This document shows positions 1 through 5,064 of a DNA stretch of 5,064 bases, piece after piece. Position numbers and translations under genes: made by a program. Numbering within the stretch: position 1 is the first letter of the stretch; every line of letters begins with the position of its first letter. This DNA comes from Candidatus Eiseniibacteriota bacterium (GTDB lineage Bacteria; Eisenbacteria; RBG-16-71-46), in assembly GCA_005893365.1 (NCBI GenBank), contig VBPB01000220.1, forward strand, positions 1 to 5,064. Reading direction: 5' to 3'. The notes under the pieces were generated by a model that saw only the letters and a program-made list of their open reading frames with translations, ran no database searches and was not told where the DNA came from.

Positions 1-1
1 C

Positions 2-682
2 TTCGCCCTCTGCCAATCCACGGGACGTTCTGGGGAGGGTGTGGTGTCTCCCGATCGGGGACTGGTCGGGACTACCGCTGTCTGCTTCACGGCCGGCACG
101 CTTCTGTTGTGCCCGAACGACGCTGGCCCCCAGTGGGGCCCTCGCTACCTCCTCCCCGTGTTTCCGCTGCTGGTGTGCCTGCTGTGTTCGAATGGCGAGG
201 AGGTCGAGATGAAGGCGACGCGGTCGCGCAGGCGGCTGCGGCGGGCCGTTGCCGGGGTATTGATCGGAGCGAGCATCACCACCCAGTCGGTCGGCGCGGC
301 GAATCACATTCGCATCCAGGGCGAGAAGGCCATCTCACTTTCGCGCATGGCAAGTCTCCCTGGCGATTACGTCTTGACCAACGTCTGGTGGGTCCCGCAG
401 GAGGCCGCGCTGGCGATCTTGCGGGCGGGCAAGGTGGTCCTGCTGGTGGACACAGAGGACGATCTCGCATACGCCATCGAACAACTCGAGCGGGCCGGGG
501 CCAAGGCCTTCACATTCGTCGGCCCCCAACTGCTTGGGAGCCAGCCCCCGCAATGGGGCCGATACCGAGAAGTGCTGGCATCCCACTTCATCCTGAATCC
601 TTTCGACCTGCACGTGTTCGAGTTCCTTGAACGCGATTCCCTGGCGGCCCGCGCCGGTGCTACCGTAACGCCCACGCCATGA
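2..682 (+). CDS. C-terminal part of a GT39-like (PMT-type) multi-pass membrane glycosyltransferase, 5' end outside the window
   Basis: The reading frame is open from the first bases to the TGA at 680-682, so the gene starts upstream; the GTG at 41 is probably only an internal Val. A hydrophobic segment (about nt 60-117) leads into the motif GPQWGPRYLLP (nt 125-157), followed by another membrane helix. This arrangement is typical of the last helices of bacterial GT39-like membrane proteins, which move sugars from polyprenyl-phosphate donors on the outer face of the inner membrane. A short basic stretch (KATRSRRRLRR) precedes one more hydrophobic helix (about nt 246-300). A soluble tail of about 125 residues follows, containing VLTNVWWVPQEAA. 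The catalytic N-terminal acidic motif lies outside the window, so enzyme activity is inferred from the tail alone. Codons ending in A or T are clearly commoner here than in the downstream genes. Alternative: an uncharacterised polytopic membrane protein that is not a transferase. Confidence 0.6.
   Translation, partial: FALCQSTGRSGEGVVSPDRGLVGTTAVCFTAGTLLLCPNDAGPQWGPRYLLPVFPLLVCLLCSNGEEVEMKATRSRRRLRRAVAGVLIGASITTQSVGAANHIRIQGEKAISLSRMASLPGDYVLTNVWWVPQEAALAILRAGKVVLLVDTEDDLAYAIEQLERAGAKAFTFVGPQLLGSQPPQWGRYREVLASHFILNPFDLHVFEFLERDSLAARAGATVTPTP
679..682 (+). promoter_or_regulatory. ATGA stop/start overlap coupling the membrane protein and synthase genes
   Basis: The ATG of the synthase gene (679-681) overlaps the TGA of the preceding gene (680-682). 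No Shine-Dalgarno-like purine run is visible in the 20 bases before the ATG (the sequence there is GTAACGCCCACGCC). Reinitiation by ribosomes finishing the upstream gene is therefore the likely way this gene is translated, which implies a shared transcript. Confidence 0.6.
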
Positions 683-1782
683 ACCCCTCACTCGCCGCCT
701 CACCGGCCCCGGCCGTTCCCCGCCTCGCGGACCCGGCCGACCGCGAGTACTGCCGCGCGGCCCTGCCCCGCGTCTCGCGCACCTTCGCGCTCAACACCCA
801 GGTCTTGACCGGCACGCTCGGGGACGCGGTGCGCACCGGGTATCTATTGTGCCGCGCCGCCGACGCACTCGAGGACTCGTGGCCGGGCGAGCCGGCGGCG
901 ATCCAGGACCGCTTCGATCGCTTCCTCAAGTCGCTCTCGGGGGACGCGCGCGCGCTGGCGAGCCTCTCCAAGGAGGCGCGCGCGTTCGGTCCGGACCGCC
1001 TGGATCTGGCGCTGGTGGCGGACCTGCCGCGCCTCCTGCGCGTGCGCGATGCGCTGCCGCGGGCTCACGCCGAGGCGCTCTCGTGGGGCGTCGGCACGCT
1101 GGCCGCCGGGATGGGCCGCTACGCGGCGCGCGCCGCGTCACGGCCCGAGGCTACGCCCTACCTCGACACCGAGGACGAGCTGGACGACTACTGCTGGATC
1201 GTGGCTGGCTGCGTCGGCGTGATGCTCACCCGGCTGTTCGCCGCCGAGTACGGGGCGGGGACCGCCGCCGAGCAGGAGCGGCGGATCGCGGCCGCACCCG
1301 TGGTGGGCCAGGCGCTCCAGCTCACCAACATCCTGCTCGACTGGCCGGTCGACGTCCGCCGCGGGCGCTGCTACCCGCCGGCGAGCTGGCTCGCCGAGGC
1401 CGGCGTCACCGCGCGCGAGCTCGTGGACCGTGACGGCCCCGGCGGCACCGCGGTCGCGCGCCGGCTGGAGGCCCGCGCGCGCGCCGCCCTCGCCCGGGTG
1501 CCCGACTACCTCGATCTCATCCCGACCCGGCGCGTGCGCTACCGGCTCTTCTGCCTGTGGCCCGCGCTCTGGGCGCTGGCATCCTTGGACCACGCCCGGC
1601 GCGATCCGGAGTTCCCCTGGGGGCCGCGCCGCCCGCGGCTCCCGCGCTCCGAGATCTGGCGGACGGCGCTGGCCTCGACGGTCGCGGTCCACCATCCGGC
1701 GACGCTCCGCGCGTTGTACGCGAGCATCGAGCACCCGGCGGACCGCGCCGCCGGCGCGGCGGCTAGCCCAGCTTCTCGGTGA
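679..1782 (+). CDS. squalene/phytoene synthase family protein (squalene-synthase-like)
   Basis: The 367-residue protein belongs to the trans-isoprenyl diphosphate synthase head-to-head class, which joins two prenyl diphosphates (two FPP to squalene, or two GGPP to phytoene) using Mg2+ and, for squalene, NADPH. Family signatures appear in order: RVSRTFALN (residues 31-39, like the SRSFA region of squalene synthases); the first Asp motif DALED (62-66); DDYCWIVAGCVG (169-180), matching the YCxxVAGxVG signature with the conserved Tyr at 171; and QLTNILLDWPVD (215-225), holding the second Asp motif as D221-x-x-x-D225, followed by GRCYPP. The order and wording are nearer to squalene synthase than to HpnC/HpnD or CrtB. 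The protein has no C-terminal membrane anchor of the eukaryotic type. Oddities: the second motif reads DWPVD rather than the usual DYLED, and the Lys/Arg residues around it are replaced by Leu. The start is fixed by the ATGA overlap with the gene before it. No hopanoid or carotenoid gene is in view, so the exact product is open. Confidence 0.88.
   Translation: MNPSLAASPAPAVPRLADPADREYCRAALPRVSRTFALNTQVLTGTLGDAVRTGYLLCRAADALEDSWPGEPAAIQDRFDRFLKSLSGDARALASLSKEARAFGPDRLDLALVADLPRLLRVRDALPRAHAEALSWGVGTLAAGMGRYAARAASRPEATPYLDTEDELDDYCWIVAGCVGVMLTRLFAAEYGAGTAAEQERRIAAAPVVGQALQLTNILLDWPVDVRRGRCYPPASWLAEAGVTARELVDRDGPGGTAVARRLEARARAALARVPDYLDLIPTRRVRYRLFCLWPALWALASLDHARRDPEFPWGPRRPRLPRSEIWRTALASTVAVHHPATLRALYASIEHPADRAAGAAASPASR
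1743..1759. terminator. GC-rich hairpin at the convergent gene ends, possible bidirectional terminator
   Basis: CCGCGCC (1743-1749) and GGCGCGG (1753-1759) form a perfect 7-bp stem with a 3-base GCC loop. It lies in the last codons of the synthase gene and 3 bases past the stop codon of the convergent transporter gene. There is no T-run on either side, so it is not a classical intrinsic terminator. In sequence this rich in GC such stems also arise by chance, and this one encodes part of an Ala/Arg-rich tail. It is the only strong stem noticed exactly at this junction. Confidence 0.25.
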
Positions 1783-3040
1783 ACGCGGGCACCTCCGACC
1801 GGGCCGCCGCGCGCGCGGCCAGCACCCGCAGCCGGTAGGACACCCAGAGCGCCCCCGCGAGCAGCACGGCCGCCGAGACGCTGGTGGCCACCGGCGCCGA
1901 CCAGCGCTGCGCGATCCCGCCGCACATCAGCGCCCCGATCGGGGCGGTGCCGATGAACATGAAGGTGTAGAGGCTCATGATGCGGCCCCGGAAGCGGTCC
2001 TCGGTGGTGAGCTGGAGCAGCGTGTTGGTGCTCGCCACGTAGAGGATGAGGCCGAAGCCCGCGGCGAATCCCATCGCCAGCGTGAGCGGCAGCGAGCGCG
2101 ACCACGCGAACACGCCCATGCCCACCCCGGCGCTGAGCAGCCCGATCAGCAGGTTGCGGCGCAGCGTCGGTCGGTCCTGCTGCCGCGTCATCAGCACCGC
2201 CGAGAACAGCGAGCCCAGGCCGAAGGCCGAGACCATCAGGCCGTACCCCTTCTCGCTCGCGTGCAGGATGTCGCGCGCGTAGACCGGCAGCAGCACCATG
2301 TACTGGAAGCCGAGCCCGGCGATGAGCCCGAGCAGCATGAGCAGGTTGCGGATCGGCCGGCTCTCCAGCGCGTAGGACACGCCTTCGCGCAGGGTCGAGA
2401 GCGTGCCCTTGCGGCCGTCGTCCGCCACGTACGGCGCCAGGTCCATGCGCAGCAACATCACGATCACCGCCAGGTACGAGAGCGCGTTCAGCCAGAAGCA
2501 CGCCCCCTCCCCGGCCGTTGCCATGATGACGCCGGCCACCGCCGGCCCGAACACCCGCGCGATGTTGAACCCCGCCGAGTTGAGCGCGATGGCGTTGGGC
2601 AGGTGCTCCTTGCCCACCATCTCCACCAGGAACGACTGGCGCGCCGGCAGGTCGAACGAGTTGATGATGCCGAAGACGAACGCCAGCGCCAGGACCATCC
2701 ACGGCTGCACGATGCCGAGGGTCACCACCGTCGCGAGCAGCGCCGCCTGGACCAGGGCCGCCGATTGGGTGATGAGGATGAGCCGGCGCTTGTCCATGCG
2801 GTCGGCGGCCACGCCCGCGTAGAGCGACAGGAACATCACCGGCAGGAACTGGGCGAACCCGAGGATGCCCAGCATCAGCGCCGAGCTGGTGAGCCGGTGC
2901 ATGAGCCAGCCCTGCGCCACGCTCTGCATCCAGGTGCCGACGAGCGAGATGAGCTGGCCCGACCAGAAGAGGCGGAAGTTGCGGTGGCGCAGAGCGCTGA
3001 AACGGCTGATGAGGAATTCGCCGGGCGCGGGGCGGGACAT
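1763..3040 (-). CDS. MFS transporter, MFS_3/EntS-like drug or metabolite exporter
   Basis: The 425-residue polytopic membrane protein has the length and layout of 12-helix major facilitator permeases, which export small molecules using the proton gradient. The N-terminus ALRHRNFRLFWSGQLISLVGTWMQ (residues 16-39) is the typical opening of the MFS_3 (DHA3) subfamily that includes the enterobactin exporter EntS. Motif A follows helix 2 as GVAADRMDKRR (76-86). FDLPARQSF (129-137) and the Asn-Gly-Pro-rich helix at 155-170 (NIARVFGPAVAG) are further MFS_3 hallmarks. A cytoplasmic linker around 200-220 separates the two six-helix halves. The ATG at 3040 is preceded by GGGCCGGGT but by no good Shine-Dalgarno sequence. 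The gene lies 89 bases after the HicB-like gene on the same strand and may share its transcript. Its last 20 bases overlap the end of the convergent synthase gene. The substrate cannot be read from the sequence, and no siderophore or antibiotic genes are nearby. Confidence 0.92.
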   Translation of the reverse strand: MSRPAPGEFLISRFSALRHRNFRLFWSGQLISLVGTWMQSVAQGWLMHRLTSSALMLGILGFAQFLPVMFLSLYAGVAADRMDKRRLILITQSAALVQAALLATVVTLGIVQPWMVLALAFVFGIINSFDLPARQSFLVEMVGKEHLPNAIALNSAGFNIARVFGPAVAGVIMATAGEGACFWLNALSYLAVIVMLLRMDLAPYVADDGRKGTLSTLREGVSYALESRPIRNLLMLLGLIAGLGFQYMVLLPVYARDILHASEKGYGLMVSAFGLGSLFSAVLMTRQQDRPTLRRNLLIGLLSAGVGMGVFAWSRSLPLTLAMGFAAGFGLILYVASTNTLLQLTTEDRFRGRIMSLYTFMFIGTAPIGALMCGGIAQRWSAPVATSVSAAVLLAGALWVSYRLRVLAARAAARSEVPAFTEKLG

Positions 3041-3129
3041 ACCCGGCCCACGCTAGCATGGCGCGGCGGAAGCGTCACGGCGCGGGGCGAACGGGTGGTG
3101 TTCCCGAGGCTCGCTCGCGATCGAGAGAT

Positions 3130-3342
3130 CTAGCTCCGGGTCTCGTCGCGCGCGACGTCCAGCACCAGCCCGGGCCCGGTGGTCACGTCACACGGACAAC
3201 TCTCGAGCCAGAACAGCAGCGACTCGCGCAGGCGCGCGAGGGCCTCCTCGCGCGTCGGACCCCGGCCCTCGCAGGCCGGGAAATCCGCGCAGACGGCCAC
3301 CACGTTCGCCCCCTCGCGCCGCAGGGTCACCGCGCAATGCAT
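3130..3342 (-). CDS. small HicB-like (type II antitoxin family) protein without a visible HicA partner
   Basis: The 70-residue protein starts at the ATG at 3342, with a GGAAG purine run about 11 bases upstream. The pattern is that of the HicB partial RNase H-like fold: a first strand (MHCAVTLRREG), a second strand ending in FPACEGRG (residues 21-28, matching the FPxxxGCxxxG/T-type loop of HicB), and then the helix TREEALARLRESLLFWLE (30-47). In the family this domain binds and neutralises a HicA mRNA interferase. Here no HicA-like gene (about 60 residues with a G-S/T-H-hydrophobic motif) lies on either side. There is also no recognisable C-terminal DNA-binding domain; the tail CPCDVTTGPGLVLDVARDETRS is short. 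There are five Cys in 70 residues (3, 18, 24, 49, 51). The gene sits 44 bases after the hydrolase gene and 89 before the transporter gene. An orphan regulatory or ligand-binding role is possible but unproven. A longer in-frame start to 3564 exists but runs antisense through the hydrolase gene and is unlikely. Confidence 0.72.
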   Translation of the reverse strand: MHCAVTLRREGANVVAVCADFPACEGRGPTREEALARLRESLLFWLESCPCDVTTGPGLVLDVARDETRS

Positions 3343-3386
3343 GCGTCCAAGGCTTCCACTTGGGCGGGCCGCGCGCAACCGCCGAA

Positions 3387-4283
3387 TCAGACGCGGGCGC
3401 CGACCCCCGGCACCGCGGCCAGCCAGGCGGTGACGGTCTCGGCCAGCCACGCGGCCCCCGAGAGCAGGTGCAGATGGCCGACGCCCGGCGAGAGGCGCCG
3501 CTCGGCGCCCGGGATCAGGCGCGCCAGCTCGTCGGACGCGGCGCGCGACCAGGCGCTCTCGCACTCCCCCACCACGACCAGGGTCGGGCAGGCGAGGCGC
3601 GGCAGCTCACGCCTCGTGTCGTGGTCGAACGCCAGCCGCACCGTGCGCGGCCCGACGCTGAGCGGCAGCCGGCGGATGCCGTGGCGGACGAAGGCGAGGA
3701 TGCGCGCGTCGCAGTGCGGATCGAAGACCCAGCGCCGGCGCGCGGCGAGCCGCAGGGCCAGCGGGGCGGCGAGCCGCTCGGGCAGCCAGCGCTGCGAGGC
3801 GAGCACCAGCGGCTGCTCCAGGTAGCGCGTGCGCCAGTGCCCCCGACTGGTCGCCACCCGCGCGAAGCTGCTGCTCAGCACCAGCGCCGTGACCCGCTCC
3901 GGGTGTGCCAGCGCCCAGCGCTGGGCGAGCGCTCCGCCCAGCGAGTGGCCGGCGACGGCCGCCGGGCCCATGGCGAACGCGTCGGCCACCCGCTCGAGGT
4001 CGGCGAGCAGCGCCGCCCACGACGGCGGGCCGGCGAAGCGCGCGCGCTGGTCGAAGGTGATCACGCGGAAGCGGCGCGCGAGCCGCGCGGCGACGCCGAC
4101 CCACGCCTCCTTGTATCCCGGCAGGGGCGGCAGCAGCAGCAGCGGCGGCCCCTCGCCCATCACCACCACCTCGGTGGTCCCGCCCTCGAGGTCGAACGCG
4201 CGCGGGTGCCACCCGGTGAGCCACGCCGGGTTCACGCACCGTTCCCATCCGCCGGCGAGCGACACCGCGACCGAGTCTCCCAT
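3387..4283 (-). CDS. alpha/beta-fold hydrolase
   Basis: From the ATG at 4283 the protein has 298 residues, normal for a soluble single-domain alpha/beta hydrolase (esterase, lactonase, C-C hydrolase or haloperoxidase-like). Visible features, in order: a beta-strand/oxyanion region LLLLPPLPGYKEAW (48-61); a strand ending FDQR (77-80); the nucleophile elbow AGHSLGG (111-117) with Ser114; a lid region (about 140-215) rich in Arg and Leu; the strand TLVVVGE (234-240); and GVGHLHLL (267-274) with the probable catalytic His270. The acid position after the strand carries Glu (E240 or E242, in VVVGECES) instead of the usual Asp. The common DxRGxGxS motif is degenerate (DQRARFAGPPS). The frame stays open upstream to a GTG at 4388, but that extension (Arg- and Pro-rich) overlaps the glycosidase gene antisense and has no family match, so 4283 is preferred. 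No Shine-Dalgarno sequence is seen. The substrate is unknown. Confidence 0.88.
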   Translation of the reverse strand: MGDSVAVSLAGGWERCVNPAWLTGWHPRAFDLEGGTTEVVVMGEGPPLLLLPPLPGYKEAWVGVAARLARRFRVITFDQRARFAGPPSWAALLADLERVADAFAMGPAAVAGHSLGGALAQRWALAHPERVTALVLSSSFARVATSRGHWRTRYLEQPLVLASQRWLPERLAAPLALRLAARRRWVFDPHCDARILAFVRHGIRRLPLSVGPRTVRLAFDHDTRRELPRLACPTLVVVGECESAWSRAASDELARLIPGAERRLSPGVGHLHLLSGAAWLAETVTAWLAAVPGVGARV

Positions 4284-4289
4284 GGCGAC

Positions 4290-4295
4290 ATGATA
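4290..4295 (-). promoter_or_regulatory. TATCAT, possible -10 box for a leaderless hydrolase transcript
   Basis: Read on the minus strand, TATCAT (five of six matches to TATAAT) occupies positions -12 to -7 relative to the A of the hydrolase ATG at 4283. That is the spacing expected if transcription starts at or next to the start codon. It lies in the only A/T-containing patch of a very GC-rich gap and could explain the missing Shine-Dalgarno sequence. No convincing -35 element is seen (GGGCTC at a 17-base spacer). Position and sequence are observed; promoter function is inferred. Confidence 0.33.
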
Positions 4296-4299
4296 GGCT
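4294..4299 (+). promoter_or_regulatory. TAGGCT, weak -10-like hexamer facing the glycosidase gene
   Basis: TAGGCT fits the loose TAnnnT form of a bacterial -10 element and overlaps the opposite-strand TATCAT by two bases. It ends 7 bases before a GTG (4307) that opens a ten-codon frame leading into the glycosidase start. It is a weak match on its own; the argument rests on its placement in a 52-base divergent gap. The glycosidase promoter could equally lie inside the hydrolase gene. Confidence 0.15.
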
Positions 4300-4306
4300 G
4301 CCGGGC

Positions 4307-4339
4307 GTGAGCGAGCCCAGCCGGACGCCCGTGCGGTGA
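4307..4339 (+). other. ten-codon open frame ending in a GTGA overlap with the glycosidase start
   Basis: GTG at 4307 opens the frame MSEPSRTPVR, which stops at the TGA at 4337-4339. That TGA overlaps the GTG (4336-4338) proposed as the start of the GH1 gene. It could be a tiny upstream frame that delivers ribosomes to the glycosidase start, the displaced N-terminus of the glycosidase after a one-base indel, or chance. Nothing but position supports it. Confidence 0.15.
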
Positions 4340-5064
4340 GCGGCGTCGTCCATCGCTTCCCGGACGGCTTCCTCTGGGGAGCCGCCACCTCGGCCCATCA
4401 GGTCGAAGGCGGCAACCGCTGGAACGACTGGTGGCGCTTCGAGCAGCAGCCGGGGGCCATCCGCGACGGCACCGTGAGCGGCGAGGCGTGCCGGCACTAC
4501 CAGCGCTTCGACGAGGATTTCGCGCTCGCCGCCGCCGACGCCCACCGGGCGCACCGCCTCTCGCTGGAGTGGAGCCGCATCGAGCCCGAGCGCGGGCACA
4601 TCGACGCCGTGGCCGTGGCGCACTACCACGCGGTGCTGGCCTCGCTGCGCCGCCACGGGCTCAAGCCGGTCGTGACCCTCCACCACTTCACCAATCCGCT
4701 GTGGATCGCCGACCGGGGCGGCTGGGAGAACCGCGAGACCATCGATCGCTTCGCCGAGTTCGTCCGCTTCTGCGCCCGCGAGTACGGCGGCGAGGTGGAC
4801 TGGTGGTGCACCATCAACGAGCCCGAGGTGTACGCGTTCCACGCCTACGCCGAGGGCCTCTGGCCGCCGTGCCAGCGCGACCCCAGTGCCGCCCTGGCGG
4901 TGATGGCGCACATGCTGGAGGCGCATGGGCGCGCCTACCGCATCCTGCACGCCGAGGACACCCGCGACGCCGACGGCGACGGGCAGGCCGCGCGGGTGGG
5001 CTTCGCCAAGAGCCTCTGGCCGCTCGAGCCGCTGCGCTGGTGGTTCCCGCCCGACGCCATGCAG
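4336..5064 (+). CDS. glycoside hydrolase family 1 beta-glycosidase (beta-glucosidase/galactosidase type), 3' end outside the window
   Basis: The frame runs from GTG 4336 to the window edge, 243 codons, a little over half of a usual GH1 protein of about 420-480 residues. GH1 enzymes release beta-linked sugars from oligosaccharides or aglycones by a retaining two-Glu mechanism. The N-terminal signature is FPDGFLWGAATSAHQVEGG (residues 8-26), with sugar-binding Gln22. NDWW (30-33) follows; then LSLEWSRIEPE in the next barrel segment; TLHHFTNPLW with conserved His117; GGW ending at Trp130; and TINEP (159-163) with the acid/base Glu162. The nucleophile (the ITENG motif) lies beyond the window. No signal peptide is seen, so it is probably cytoplasmic. 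An in-frame TAG at 4294-4296 limits how far the start can move; GTG 4336 is the only usual start codon that keeps the full N-terminal signature. No strong Shine-Dalgarno sequence precedes it. The gene diverges from the hydrolase with 52 bases between. Substrate choice, and whether it acts on 6-phospho sugars, cannot be decided from this half. Confidence 0.9.
   Translation, partial: MSGVVHRFPDGFLWGAATSAHQVEGGNRWNDWWRFEQQPGAIRDGTVSGEACRHYQRFDEDFALAAADAHRAHRLSLEWSRIEPERGHIDAVAVAHYHAVLASLRRHGLKPVVTLHHFTNPLWIADRGGWENRETIDRFAEFVRFCAREYGGEVDWWCTINEPEVYAFHAYAEGLWPPCQRDPSAALAVMAHMLEAHGRAYRILHAEDTRDADGDGQAARVGFAKSLWPLEPLRWWFPPDAMQ

Noticed and set aside
41..682. GTG at 41 as the true start of the first gene
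   Set aside because: The frame is open to the window edge, and the sequence just after it is the penultimate helix of a polytopic protein, so the gene almost certainly begins upstream.
1539..3059. Minus-strand 506-codon open frame starting at the ATG at 3059
   Set aside because: It reads the transporter gene in a shifted frame and yields an Ala/Gly/Arg/Pro-rich sequence without helices or motifs. It is a GC-bias shadow.
3041..3129. Possible promoter or terminator between the HicB-like and transporter genes
   Set aside because: No T-run terminator and no clear -35/-10 pair was found. A TAGCGT at 3055-3050 (minus) fits only the loosest -10 form. The spacing is compatible with co-transcription, so nothing is called here.
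1430..3133. Very long plus-strand open frame (567 codons) antisense to the transporter gene
   Set aside because: Its translation is an Arg/His/Gln/Glu-rich mixture with no fold-like pattern, the usual product of reading a GC-rich gene on the opposite strand. The minus-strand MFS_3 protein over the same bases is unmistakable.
3343..3564. Longer N-terminus for the HicB-like protein (144 residues from 3564)
   Set aside because: The added 74 residues are Arg/Pro/Gly-rich, overlap the hydrolase gene in another frame, and are not HicB-like. The ATG at 3342 gives a domain-sized protein with a purine run upstream.
4131..4142. (CAG)4 trinucleotide repeat
   Set aside because: On the coding strand these are four CTG codons for Leu48-51 in the hydrophobic strand of the hydrolase, which is ordinary coding bias rather than a repeat element.
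3360..4310. Plus-strand 316-codon frame opposite the hydrolase gene
   Set aside because: It is Arg/Gln/Glu/Ala-rich antisense reading. The hydrolase on the minus strand has a full Ser-His motif set.
3607..4950. Minus-strand 447-codon open frame spanning the glycosidase and hydrolase genes
   Set aside because: It is antisense to GH1 and out of frame with the hydrolase, with low-complexity Ala/Arg/Gly composition and no motif.

Overview
This is a very GC-rich bacterial window, about 70% or more by eye, with codons ending almost always in G or C from about position 680 onward. It contains protein genes only. There is no rRNA, tRNA, CRISPR array, insertion sequence or phage gene, and no gene-free stretch longer than about 90 bases. 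The gene mix (squalene-synthase-like enzyme, MFS_3 exporter, lone HicB-like protein, GH1 glycosidase) fits an uncultured-type soil or sediment bacterium such as a Rokubacteria/Methylomirabilota or deltaproteobacteria-like lineage. No marker gene here proves that, so the taxonomic guess is weak.

Layout: (1) Positions 2-682, plus strand: the 3' end of a multi-pass membrane protein resembling GT39-type (PMT-like) glycosyltransferases; the gene begins before the window. (2) Positions 679-1782, plus strand: a squalene/phytoene synthase family protein, joined to gene 1 by an ATGA stop/start overlap. (3) A minus-strand cluster, in transcription order: an alpha/beta hydrolase (4283-3387), a 70-residue HicB-like protein (3342-3130) and an MFS_3 family efflux transporter (3040-1763). 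The transporter's 3' end overlaps the 3' end of the synthase gene by 20 bases. (4) Positions 4336-5064, plus strand, divergent from the hydrolase: the first 243 codons of a GH1 beta-glycosidase that runs off the window.

Genes 1 and 2 look like one translationally coupled unit, linking a probable polyprenyl-phosphate-sugar-using membrane enzyme to an isoprenoid head-to-head condensing enzyme. No pathway can be closed from this window, because no hpn/shc cyclase or carotenoid gene is present. The hydrolase, HicB-like gene and transporter are spaced 44 and 89 bases apart and may be co-transcribed. The 52-base divergent gap holds the most suggestive regulatory signal: back-to-back -10-like hexamers placed as expected for leaderless transcripts.

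I found no convincing previously undescribed system. The findings are modest leads: an atypical second Asp motif in the synthase, a Glu at the expected acid position of the hydrolase, an orphan cysteine-rich HicB-like protein, possible leaderless divergent promoters, and a composition step at about position 680.
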